Source: Arachnopeziza araneosa (lineage: Eukaryota > Ascomycota > Leotiomycetes > Helotiales > Arachnopezizaceae). Taken from it: a stretch of DNA of 64,000 bases. A program made the translations under genes and the position numbers. This document shows positions 1 to 10,697 of the stretch, one piece after another. A model generated the notes under the pieces. It did no database searches. It was not told the origin of the DNA and was given only the letters and a program-made list of their open reading frames with translations. The stretch spans positions 62,001-126,000 of the forward strand of contig QYAI01000064.1 in assembly GCA_003988855.1 (NCBI GenBank), in the 5' to 3' direction. Each line of letters opens with the position of its first letter. Position 1 is the first letter of the stretch.

Positions 1-1124
1 AGGACATCGCAGGGCATTGAATAGGGCGCAGCTCTAGAGGCGGAAGTGGCCGCACGTTTCATCAAGGAGGAGGCGTTTGTTGTTTGGGCAGGTTGTTACG
101 ACTTGGCGCCTTCCAGATCAACGCGCGGAAATAGAAATGGCCCAGTTCGGCAGGAGGTCGGGGGGAGCAATGGAAGATGCAGCCCCGTGCAACTCACGTG
201 ACCCAGTAATCATCTTTGAATTGACTGGGCCAGTTGACACGGGTTGGTGTCCTTCATGTCGTTCGTTTTCGGATGTACTGTGAGTTCCAGAACGATGGCC
301 GCTTTCTCTGGCGACGGCATCGCACTGATTAGATATAGGAATTGGAGATGTCGGCCGCTCGAACAGGCTGAGCTCGGTTGGTTGATCCTGATTGTGGCGC
401 CTGGGGCGTGCGGGACGAGAATGCTGTGCGTGAGACAGAAACCAAACGTCAGAATCTGTCAACCTCTTCTCGCCGTGGACAGAGTCGTACCATCGACGTT
501 GGGTCCGGACCATTGGTGCGCAACTCTGACGGCGGCGCCTTGGCAACTCTTATCAGTTTCCGTGTTGCATAAGAGTGCTGATGGCGAGCCCACATTCTGG
601 CTGAACGCCTCATCTTATGAGCTTATCCCGAGCTGCGAATCTCCAGTCAAGTCGCCCTCGTGCTTGCGTGCTGACACCGGATTTCCTTCCAAATGAAGCA
701 CCAGCGGCGCTCCCCGGATTCCAGAGGCAACATCTCATGCTGGCAAGCTGTGATGATCGCTCCTCGGCGCTTCCGTTGGTGGGCAGGGAATCCGTCGCCG
801 CTTGATTGTCATCGACCTTCCACAAGGAGCTTGGGTCCAGGGTCGTGTTATCTTCCTGGGTCAGCGAGAAAGCAGCAGAGGCCAGTAGGAACCTGATGAT
901 TTGCCCGTACCCTTATCAAGTCGCACGACACTACTGCCGACGGGTCCTTGTGGATGCCATGATTCGTGGGATGCCAGCTTCTAGTCCAGCTTCTGGAATG
1001 AAGCTCGTTCATGCTTGACCTCCCAGGAGAATATTTATGAGCCCCGATCGTCGCACTTTTCCAGGCGAGCTTGTGAGACTTCCCTCCCTCTTCCCACCGA
1101 TTTCGTCGTTCCTTATAGTTCACA
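1..1124. other. Intergenic; no gene seen
   Basis: Open frames here are short, overlap on both strands and show no recognisable motif or splice structure. The last few hundred bases are the probable promoter and 5' leader of the permease that starts at 1125. I see no repeat or RNA gene. Confidence 0.5.
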
Positions 1125-2831
1125 ATGGGTGATTACGTTCACGGAGAACAGGAGGGTCAGCGCACCAGCGGCCATTTCGAGAAGGATGTCGAAGCCGGTC
1201 ATGAAAAAGAGCCCCAAGGTTTTGCTGCTCAAGATGTCGAGGTGGGATCCGCAGAGAATGTCAGAGCGAAGGAACTGCAGGGAAAGGTTGGCTTCCTGAG
1301 GAAGTTGCGCAATGCCGAAGATTTCCTTGACCGGAAGATGGGCATCGAAACCCAGGGTATCGACCGCATCAAGGAAGAAGACAAGCAACCTCCGTCCATC
1401 TTGAACGTATTCTTCATTTGGTGGTCGGTTACTTGCCACGTCGGAACTCTGCCAATTGGTGTTCTTGGCCCTCTATTTGGTTTGTCTTTGGGTCAATCCT
1501 GCGCCATGATTGTTGTTGGTACAATTCTTGGAGCCGCCTGCACTGGTTTTACTGGTACCCTTGGACCCAGGGTAAGCATATCTTTCCGTTTCATGCGACG
1601 GGACTAATCAATTCTGTAGCTTGGTCTACGTGCCATTGCCACATCTCGATACTCGTTTGGTTTCTACGGCGCAAAACTCTGTTCAGTTCTCAATGTCGTT
1701 ATCGGCGGTGGATTCGCTGTGGTGAATACCGTCGTTGTCGGCCAGATCCTCGCCGCGGTCTCGGATTATAAAATGACCATTGCCGTTGGCTGCGTCATTA
1801 TTGCTATCATCTCGTACATCGTGTCCGTTTTCGGATTCGCCATCATTCACACGTATGAGAAATACTCCTGGATCATGTCTTTCATCTTGATGCTCATCCT
1901 GATTGGGCAGATTGGTGACAAAATCGATGCCGGCATTCCCTCCGAAGATACAGGTCTTGGATTCTCGGGCTCCATGCTCAGTTTCCTGGCCATCAACTTC
2001 TCATCCGCTTCCGGGTGGTGCTCGATCGCCTCGGATTACTACTGCAATTACCCTGCCAACACCAAGTCATGGAAGATTTTTCTCCTGACTCTCTGTGGCA
2101 TCTCCATCCCCACCATTTTCGTAACCGTAATTGGTGCCTGTCTGGGTAACGCTGCCATCTCCAATGCTGATGCGAATCCCATTTTGGCAACTGCATACAC
2201 TGACCACGGACTTGGAGGTCTCCTCCGCGAGTCCTACCATCCTCTTGGCTGGTCCAAATTTGCTCTGGTCCTCTTCGTCTTCTCCGTCATTGGTAACAAT
2301 GTCGCAGTCAACTACTCCTCAGGTCTCTCCCTCCAACTCCTTGGCCATTACTTCCACGCCATTCCTCGATTCATCTGGTCCTTCATCAACGCTCTGGTCA
2401 TTGCTGTTCTCGCCATCGCTGGTCAGACCAGCTTGTCAAACATTGTTAATGATTTCGTATCGTTGCTTGGATACTGGACTATCTCATTCACCCTCATCCT
2501 CTTGATTGAGGATAAGGTCTTCCGCAGAACCGAAGGATATGATCTTTTCGCGTGGGATATGCCCTCCAAGCTTCCTTGGGGAGCTGCTGCCGTTCTAGCG
2601 CTCTTGGTTGGATACTGTGCTGGCGGTGTGACTGGAATGGCTCAAACTTGGTATATTGGTAAGTTCAACTATCCTCCATAGAATATGAAAGGGCGCTAAC
2701 ACGGTGCAGGTCCCATCGCAGCCAAATTCGGAGAGTTTGGTGGTGATGTCGGAATCTACCTCTCCGGTGCCTTCACCATCCTGATCTATCCAATCGCGCG
2801 TTGGTATGAGAGGAAGGTTACCGGGAGATGA
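1125..2831 (+). CDS. NCS1-family purine/cytosine permease (Fcy2/FcyB-like)
   Basis: Predicted plasma-membrane proton symporter for cytosine and/or purines (family knowledge; substrate not proven). Exons are 1125-1571, 1620-2658 and 2710-2831; phases close to give 535 aa, the usual length for fungal NCS1 carriers. The first ~95 residues are hydrophilic and acidic, typical of the cytosolic N-tail. About twelve hydrophobic segments follow. The stretch GPRLGLRAIATSRYSFGFYG, created exactly by splicing intron 1, is the family's conserved TM2-TM3 region, and a second conserved patch (FSVIGNNVAVNYSSG) lies near residue 380. The ATG at 1125 is the first in frame before the conserved core. Both introns are about 50 nt with good donors. 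No neighbouring gene suggests a pathway; it stands alone. The call to family level is firm; cytosine versus purine specificity is open. Confidence 0.93.
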
Positions 2832-4617
2832 ACCTGTATAATTTTGTTGTTGAATCTATATACCTGTGATAATAATTTGTGGAGATAGAGATAAATATAT
2901 TGGACCGTGTTTGTCCGATTTGACTCATCCGGCTTAACACGTGATTTGTGCCCATCGTTGTGAACGAAAGAGATGCTTTGAGGGAAATAACCCTGAAGTG
3001 TTTTGAATTATTATTCCTGGGAGACTCTTTTGTCACCGTCACTTTCCTATCGCCTTGGTCTTTATTGTTTGAAGAGCTGTGGATCTAATGATCTTCTGCG
3101 CACACTACCAATTCACATCATAGGCCCATCTACACCATCATCATTGGATCGAAGAGTCTCTGAACTAGCCAGGCAATATTTCCGCGAGTCATGATTCTTC
3201 CTCTTTAAAGTGTGTTTTTCTTCGTCTTCAGAAAATGCCACCGGAGACCCGTGATTCTCGAATCTCACCCGATCATTTGCAGTTCTCAATTAGCCGTGTT
3301 ATATCTTTCGGGTAATTAATTCCTTCTGCATACTGCTCGGCATCATATCTGTAGGAATGCTCTTCGTCAAGTCCTCCCTTCCTTATCTTCTTGTACTTTG
3401 GGACAAATACAAAGTCACGTGGACAGTGTACTCTCTCCCTCGTATATCGTTCCATGATCCAATAGCGACGACCAATTCATCCTGTTTATCGGAAGATCTC
3501 ATCTCAGTTACACGACTAGCTATAGACCCGCAGATGCCACACATGGGTATTTCACGTCTGAGCAGCTCTCCGATAGTGTATCTTTCTTCACTCGTGGTTT
3601 TGTTGCACTTCGCAGCCGAATGATCGCGAATAATCGCGGCGTTCAGCCCGCATTGTCCGCACATGGGTTCGCCAAACCTCCAAAACTGCAATAAAAAAAA
3701 TAAAAAGTATGTAGAAATCGCGGCAGGTCGGGATTGCCACCTCCGACCCCAGGCCTACCCAGCCTCACTCCCACCTGCAGAAACAAGCCGCCCATTGCAG
3801 CGCAAGATTCAGGCGCCAGGAAAAAGATTCCCTAGGCATCCAGAATGTCCCTGGTCCTGTGGCACAGTGTTCCCTTCTCCCTCCTGAAATAGAGCTGAAA
3901 TAGACTTCGCGTGGCACAGCAACCAGGGGGCCTGGACGTGAAGTCAAAAGCTTGGCTACCTTAACCGCGGAGCGAGATTAGCCGCAATGCTTAACTATAC
4001 GAGCCGCATGATGGCTGCGGAATGGAGATGGGCTCAGCTCCTTTCGAAAGCGCCGAGAATTCCTCTAAACATCCGATGTACACTCGTACCTGACTTGGTG
4101 CTGGGGGGTGATAACTGGGCCTGTTTGAACCGAGACACTACCATCCTTTCTCGGAGGAGGTTTCACGTAATTATTTTCTTGGCTCTTGATGGGGTCGATG
4201 GGATGAGCCTCGGATGAGCTCGTGGAAGATGTAATCTATCTTGATGTTCAGGGAAGTTTGACAACTCTACCCACATCCAAGGACGATCTTTGACCAAAGC
4301 ACAATAGGCAGACACCATTTGTACATCTTATCTCTCTCAACTCAATCCTGGTGCTATCAGATGCGCTGCGCCGGTGAGATGTATGGTTAAAGGAACGAGC
4401 CGAGAGTATGATCAGGTAAATTGAGGTGAGGATTCTCCTTTGCAGACTGCTGCCTCGATGAGTTTTTGGAGTATAAGAACTGAGAGTCTCCCTCCATAAG
4501 TTTGCTCTTCACTACAATCATCAATCATTCAAGTTCAACTCAATCAACACACTACAACCTGAACAGGCAATCAACAACACCTTCCTCAAAACTTCACCAA
4601 CCAAACCACTTCTCAAC
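2832..4617. other. Intergenic, 1.8 kb
   Basis: No gene I can support. It holds an A-rich run near 3690-3707 and, on the minus strand at 3383-3691, a 102-codon open frame with two CGxC motifs (reported as a weak finding). The last ~150 bases are the promoter and leader of the secreted-protein gene at 4618. Confidence 0.45.
4471..4480 (+). promoter_or_regulatory. TATA-like element before the 137-aa secreted protein
   Basis: GTATAAGAAC lies about 140 bases before the ATG at 4618 and is followed by a pyrimidine-rich stretch and an A/C-rich leader, the usual arrangement of a strong fungal promoter. Assigned by position only. Confidence 0.35.
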
Positions 4618-5031
4618 ATGAAGACCACCACCACCCTTTTCGCCGTCCTCTCTACCCTCCCTTTCCTCGCTTCCGCTTGGAATGATGGCTACGGCGATAT
4701 ATCCTCTGGATACTTCTCCATCCATTTCACTGGTCAAGACCCAGGAACCCGGCAATACCAACTTCACGGAGAGAACGCTGGGACCGTCAATGTCCTCATG
4801 AACCCGTGCAACGAGAAAGACTGGGTCAGCACTGATTCCTTCCTACCCTATGTGGTGTCTTGCCGCGGCGGTAAAAACTTCTGCATGAATTCAGCAACGG
4901 GTTACAATGATGATTGGATGGCTGTCAAGTATGCCAATCAGCTGGTGAACGTCGAGACAGATACCAGATGTGGTCATGTTGATGACTCGTACTTTGATCA
5001 TTATCGTTGCATCATTGCCGTTCGCCCATAA
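4618..5031 (+). CDS. Small secreted cysteine-containing protein (137 aa), unrecognised
   Basis: A single-exon 137-aa protein with a clear signal peptide: Lys at residue 2, a hydrophobic core at 7-18 and a probable cleavage after A-S-A at residue 20. The mature part is about 117 aa with five cysteines (C64, C82, C89, C118, C131), an odd number, so at least one is free or paired between chains. It is rich in Tyr, Asp and Asn and has no membrane segment or GPI tail. No known catalytic motif is visible. A TATA-like box and a long A/C-rich leader suggest strong, regulated expression. Small secreted proteins of this kind are often candidate effectors or cell-surface proteins in fungi, but nothing here shows a function. 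Confidence 0.75.
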   Translation: MKTTTTLFAVLSTLPFLASAWNDGYGDISSGYFSIHFTGQDPGTRQYQLHGENAGTVNVLMNPCNEKDWVSTDSFLPYVVSCRGGKNFCMNSATGYNDDWMAVKYANQLVNVETDTRCGHVDDSYFDHYRCIIAVRP

Positions 5032-5830
5032 GCTGGCAGCTTGTGTGGCACGGAGGATGGAGGCCAACATGGAGGAGGAAGATCGATAGGCAGCGTGGGA
5101 CTAGGAGCTGCATATTGAGCTAGAGGTTGTGGATGAGACAAAGGAACTGTGCTAGAAATTCGTGGGAGAGGATGTGCGGTCTTGAGGAATATTCACTATA
5201 TTGTATTAGTATCTCGTGTGAATTTCATTTTTTACCACTACTTGAACTCGTTCTGCACAAGTGATATTGAAACTATGTAAGGTTGGACAAAGCGTCTGGG
5301 ACCCATTCTCTCATTTGGTCTGGTGGGAAACAGCTGGTCTAGGTAGAAAAATGAGTCTCAACTCCATGGGTCTCGCAATCATGTGGAAGGTAGTATCAGA
5401 CTTATTTAAAGGGTGTCTTCGGACTCTTCATGAAAGCGTTGATTTATGGATGACTAATCTGGGTGTTGGTCATGTGCTCACGCGATAAGCTCTATCGCGT
5501 GTCGCGTCTCCACTTGCCGCACCGAACAAGAAAGTCAATTCACCTCCAACTCCTTGAGTCTGCGCAAAGTTCCCAAGATGACTCGACTTTGCAACCTTTT
5601 CAACCTCGCTTGTGAGAGGGAAGAGGCGCTAGCGGGCGACTGCCAGGTACCAAGAGTATATACCCCTCCTTTGTCTTCTTCTCGTCGCAAAACTTCTATT
5701 CCAGAACCATCGACAACGACGACGACGACAAAGAGGTTACCAAGTTCTGTTCTCTCTACAATCTCTCTTCGTCATCGTTCTTCTTCTTTGCGCATCCTCT
5801 ATCCCCAAAACTCCTTTGATTACCGGTAAT
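5032..5830. other. Intergenic; leader of the J-domain gene
   Basis: No coding signal. The stretch from about 5640 to 5830 is CT/GA-rich, with a short ACGACG run near 5716-5732, and looks like promoter and 5' UTR of the downstream gene. Confidence 0.4.
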
Positions 5831-7231
5831 ATGTCCGTTCCGCATACTTTCGGCGCCTACGAGGTATTGGAGGTCAGTCAAGACGCGTCACAGCAACAGA
5901 TCAAGAACTCTTATCGTCGTCTTGCTCTGGTTCATCACCCTGACAAGAACCTTGAAGATCCGACGGCCACAGCCAAGTTCCAGCAGGTAAGTTCATCAGT
6001 TGTCTGACCTTTGTCTTTGCGCAACCCATCTTCCCGCACCACATATCCATCCCCCCATATACACGTATACAAAATCCATAGATGCTGTTGCCATCTGATA
6101 CCTCCTGTTCCCGGCGGTACTTTCTATCTACCACACCTCGTCAGTCCCCAACTACCGCACTATTCATGCAAGCTCCCGTGCTTCACACTCTATCCTGCAT
6201 GGCGCGCTCTGGAAGACCCCTTCTGTATTCTATTCTTACATTTCAAATTCACCACAATCAATGTCATAAACACTTGCTAGTTAACAAACCCAAACTCCCT
6301 TCATTTCCAGCCAGAGATGCGCAGTCAACGACGAAGAACTACAGTTCTGCTTTGCCCACCTAGGACAATCGCTCCACAACAAATTCTCATGTTTCTCTTA
6401 TATCCGAGACCCTTTCACAATGAAGAACATGGTTCTATTTTCCAAGCCGAGAACGGATTCGTATTCAGTTCAAGCACATTATCTCCAGACAAAAAGGACC
6501 ACCCTCTTCGCTTTTCTTACCCTTTCTCAATTACCACAATCTCGAGCTAACATCTTTGTGACCAGATCAGCACTGCCTACGAAATGCTCAGTGACCCTGC
6601 ACGCAGGGCCAGATATGATGCTAGCTCTGTCTACTCATCTCCGGGTTCCTGCCCAGGCGCACCTGGTTACCACGACTGCGATTCCGATGATTCCTTCAAC
6701 TTTGGTCCCGGTAATCCCATCTTCTTCGGCTTTCGCGTATATGCCTTCCATTTTGCTCACTGTCAGGGATTTCCCCACTCTCACGGATTCTCCGACTCTC
6801 GCCGACCACATCCAGCATCTCAAGGTCAAGAAAAATATGAGTCTGCAGAGGAGAAAGAGGGTCAATGGCGTCACGAGCAAGCTTGTCAAGCTCGCCAAGC
6901 TGCTGTTCGTGCTAGGGTCGAGGCCGAAGAAGCGGCCGCCAAGAAGAGAAAGCTAGCAAAGGAAAACGTAGAGAATCTCATGAAGGCACAAGAGATGAAC
7001 AGGAGAGCGAGAGCGAGAGCTATACAAGTGGAGATCTGGGAGAAACTTGGAGCTACCACCACAGTTGATAAGCAGGCCAGCTGCCAACATACAGGATTCT
7101 GGCCCAAGGAGCTACAAAAGCGTAAGTTTAAGTGTCAGGAGTGTGGTCAGAAGCGTGGCATGACGGCCTTTACCTGTCCTCACTGCACAATGATGATCTG
7201 TCAACATTGTCTTAACAAGAAGACTAATTGA
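5831..7231 (+). CDS. J-domain (DnaJ/Hsp40) co-chaperone with C-terminal Cys cluster
   Basis: A type III-like J-domain protein that would stimulate an Hsp70. Exon 1 (5831-5986) codes for MSVPHTFGAYEVLEVSQDAS and the rest of helices I-II, with the catalytic HPD at residues 36-38. Exon 2 (6566-7231) resumes with ISTAYEMLSDPARRARYD, the canonical end of a J-domain, so the join is secure; the product is 273 aa. Residues ~130-205 are a charged helical region (RVEAEEAAAKKRKLAKE). The C-terminus has cysteines spaced as CQEC, CPHC and CQHC, suggesting a zinc-binding module unlike the CxxCxGxG repeats of type I DnaJ. The intron is 579 nt, many times longer than the others in the window. The specific client or partner cannot be told. 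Confidence 0.85.
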
Positions 7232-7603
7232 AACTTGTTTCTGTTCTCATATGGCTAGTACGGCCACTCTCCTTGTTAATTTCGGGCCTTTGTTAACAAC
7301 TGCACAGAACTTTACTGATGGGATGTGGAGCGGAGTTATCGAGAACATAACCGCTGAATGATGGATATCGATTGGCATAAAGGCATGAGAACAAAACAAC
7401 CCAGGGGAAGGAGGCCTTCTACAGGTGTTGATAGCAATAAAGCACCCATTTGTAGCTTCTTTTCTTGCTCGAGTTGCATGATCTGGTTCCATATGCGATT
7501 CACGTGACATCTTACCGCTAAGTAAAATCCTGGTTACACCACCCCCACCCATTGCAAAGGCCACGATGCCTACATAATGAAAAAACTTCCATCCATGATC
7601 AAG
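7232..7603. other. Intergenic
   Basis: Short gap between the J-domain gene and folylpolyglutamate synthase. No gene or repeat is seen. In-frame ATGs at 7577 and 7595 lie just before the chosen start of the next gene. Confidence 0.4.
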
Positions 7604-9298
7604 ATGGATAGAAGCTATGAGGTATTTTCCAAAGAAGAATCCAGCCAGCGCATCTGACTTTGATAGCGAGCAATCGAGCTCTTATTTGCCAAAAGCCGGC
7701 CGCGGAGACCGAGCCACGCCCACACCACTCACCTTGAAGGCTTGCCCGAATCAGCCAATAGCCATGCCCGAGCAACGGTCAAGGGGAAACCAGCCATCTA
7801 CGGCTTGAAAGAATGGCTTTTGGAGCTGGGCCACTCGGTAAGGACCGATCCTGTCCTCGACCATCCTAGCTAACCACAAAGCCGTCCGATATCAACGGCC
7901 TCAACGTTGTCCACGTCGCCGGCACTAAGGGTAAAGGAAGCACTTGCACTTTTATCTCCTCCTTTCTCTCCGCTCATGGTCGACGAACCGGCTACCCAAC
8001 GAAGATGGGCCTCTATACCTCGCCTCATCTGATTCACACCGAAGAGCGAATCCGCATCAACTTCCAACCCATATCCCGTGACCTCTTTGCAAAATATTTC
8101 TTTGAAGTCGAAGATCTCCTCTCTCGACCCAACCCCGATAAGTTTCACCTCAGACCGCGAACCCTCCAGGTTCTGACACTCCTCGCTCTTCACGTCTTCC
8201 TCCGTGAAGGCGTGGATGCGGCTGTGCTCGAGACACATCACGGTGGTGAATACGACTCGACGAATGTAGTAGAGAAACCCGTCGTCACAGCCATTACGAG
8301 TTTGGGCATTGATCACATCAACTCTCTCGGTCCCGATATCGAAAGCATTGCGTGGCATAAATCGGGGGTTTTCAAGACTGGGTCAGTCGCCGTTTCTGCG
8401 CCGCAGGAGCAAGGCGCTGCTGAAGTGTTGAGGGAGCGTGCTCAGGAAAAGGATGTCCGCCTCCAATTTGTGAATCCGGTTTCGGAACTCGAAGACTGGG
8501 ACCTCCCAACGGATATGCTGCAGTTGAAACCAGATGTTCAACGTGTGAATGCTTCCGTTGCTCTTGCCGCGGCGAGTGCGTGGCTGCAACGAAAGTGCTC
8601 GCCTCCAGACTCTCACCTGAGTTCGGATGATATATTGAAGGGATTGGATGATTTCTCGTGGCCTGGGCGATTTCAGTTTCAAGAAGAGGAGGACGAAGGA
8701 TGTCAGTGGTTCTTGGACGGCGCACATAATGAGATGAGTGTTGGCAAAGCGGCGGAATGGTTTATTGAGGCGGCTGATATCAAGAGGTGCTCGACCTTGA
8801 TATAAATGCTTCACTTGCAGGCTAACTCCATTCAGGAAAAACGACAAGACAGCGAGGATATTAATCTACAGCTCCCTCACAGACCAGCGTGATGCTGGGG
8901 CAGTCTTCGGAGAGCTCACCAAAGCGTTGATCGGCAGTGGAATCAGCCATGTTATTTTCACTACCTATCAAACTGGCTTATCGACTGGTATATAACACTT
9001 TCCCTTTCTTTCCCTTTCAATACCTTCTCACATCTCACTAACACCCTTCTCCGTCCTAGCACAACCAGACGCCAAGAAAGCCTCTCCGCTGCTCGACAAA
9101 CACAAAGAATTCGCCGAGATATGGAGATCGGCTCATCCCAACGCCAACATCACTTTCAAACCCACGATCCACGATGCTCTGAGAGCAGCGAAAGAAGTCG
9201 CAAAGGAAGGGGGTAGTATGCAAGCTCTTATTACGGGGAGTCTGCATTTGATTGGAGGGGCTTTGGGACTGGATTTACTGCGGGTGAAGAGGTCTTGA
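7604..9298 (+). CDS. MET7: Folylpolyglutamate synthase (FPGS)
   Basis: Adds glutamates to folates with ATP, retaining them in cytosol and mitochondria for methionine and nucleotide synthesis. Five exons (7604-7621, 7667-7837, 7882-8786, 8836-8987, 9060-9298) close in phase to 494 aa, normal for the family. Exon 1 is only 18 nt; splicing it gives MDRSYERAIELL, the expected N-terminal helix. The P-loop reads HVAGTKGKGST (about residues 74-84), followed by SPHLIHTEERIRIN and GGEYDSTN, with SLGIDH further on and the C-terminal ITGSLHLIGGAL. These separate it from the related dihydrofolate synthase. In-frame ATGs at 7577 and 7595 could give a longer, possibly mitochondrial, form, as dual start sites do in other eukaryotic FPGS genes. 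Intron 3 has a weak GTGCTC donor but is supported by phase and a GCTAAC branch site. Confidence 0.92.
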
Positions 9299-9892
9299 GA
9301 TAGCGGCCTCGGGTTTATTCTTGTATAGATACTTGTGATTGAACGAGGGCGGGTTTAAATTTAGATATAGATGGAGAACATCTGGGCTGTAAGATTTGGA
9401 TAGAAGTCACCGTCGGTGGGTGGATTGGTCATAATGGTTATGAGATGAATTTATCAAATGACATGAGTTTCTCCACTCAAATACCGCCTGCAGGTTGAGG
9501 AGTTGTTTGCGGTCTCTTTCCAAGGAGTGAGAAGTTTTGTGATGAGCGACCCAAGCTGTGTTTGAACAAATGACAGCGATACTAAAACGATGTCAAGTCG
9601 ATCATGGGATCATTTACAGCTACCTCAAAGTACATGTAAAACGCAATCGATCGTCCAACGACATGAACATAGCTACATATAAAACTAGATACCTACTTGA
9701 TAGAATGAATCTGTGCTTTTCTGCAGATAGCAAGGATATGTGCTTACACCTGCGTAAACGAACCTAACCCGCATTATATGCACCGCAGCCCGAAACCTAA
9801 GGTTCCCAGAGGGGCACGATCCGCCCGACAACATCAGCCTTGGACCACAGTCGAGAGAACTCATAGACACACCCACGCAAGCTCACACAAAC
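9299..9892. other. Intergenic
   Basis: Mixed composition with no coding signal or repeat noticed. The final 60 bases lead into the GC-rich epimerase remnant. Confidence 0.4.
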
Positions 9893-10697
9893 ATGCATCT
9901 CCTCATCCTCGGCGGCACCAACTTTGTCGGGCGCGCGGCGGCTCTCGAAGCCGTGGCTCGCGGCCACAAAGTCACGACGTTCAACCGGGGGACGCGATCG
10001 ACGCCGCGCGGAGCCACCCCCGTGGTGGGCGACTGGCTGGCCCCCGACGGGTATAAGAACCTCGCGGGGTTGGAATTCGACACGGTGCTGGACGCGTGGA
10101 GTGCGGACCCGGTGGCGGTGCGGACTGCCGTCGCTGCGCTGGAAGGGCGGTTCGTGCATCCTCCGCCCCGGGCTGATCCTCGGACCGTACGAGGGCCTCG
10201 AGGGCCAGCTGCCCTGGTGGCTGGGCCGGCTGCAGCGCGGTGGGAGGACGCTGGCTCCCGGACCGAGGGACAACGAGATGCAGTTCATCCATGTCCAGGA
10301 CCTGGCCGCGTTCATCGTCCACGCGGGCGAGAGACGTCTCGATGATGTGTACAATGTTGTTAGCAAACCGGGTCACGCTACGATGGGGGAGTTCTTGCAT
10401 ACTGCAAACGTTGTTGCCGGCAGGAAGGCCGAGTTGGTGTGGATGGGAGCGAAGGAGATCCTTGATAAGGGTGTCCAGCCTTGGAGTGAACTGCCTTGCT
10501 GGCTTCCTCCTGGGAAGGACCATGATTTTCTGTTCACTTGCGACGTCGAGAAAGCGAGATCTGAGTGGTTGAAGACGAGGAAGGTAAGGGATACGATTGT
10601 CGATACCTGGGAATGGCTGAAGAGTCAAGATGGGGTGCCTCCCACTCATGGGAGATATGGTCTTGACCCAGAAAAGGAAAAAGCGGTGCTGGGCTGA
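9893..10697 (+). pseudogene. NAD-dependent epimerase/dehydratase with internal deletion
   Basis: The first ~87 codons give a textbook Rossmann N-terminus: MHLLILGGTNFVGRAAALEA with the GGTxFVGR dinucleotide site, then TTFNRGTR. The frame then fails. From about 10160 another frame continues with CILRPGLILGPYEGLEGQLP and a full C-terminal half to the stop at 10697 (WEWLKSQDG). In homologues roughly 80-100 residues lie between these points, including the active-site YxxxK region and the VSS strand. They are absent and no intron can account for them, so this looks like a deletion of about 250-300 bp plus a frameshift. The first 450 bases are strikingly GC-rich compared with the flanks. Such proteins are common in actinobacteria, so acquisition by transfer is possible but untested. 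An assembly collapse in GC-rich DNA is the main alternative. Confidence 0.72.

Noticed and set aside
244..696. 150-codon plus-strand open frame in the first kilobase
   Set aside because: Overlaps a similar-sized frame on the other strand, has no homology signal and no splice context.
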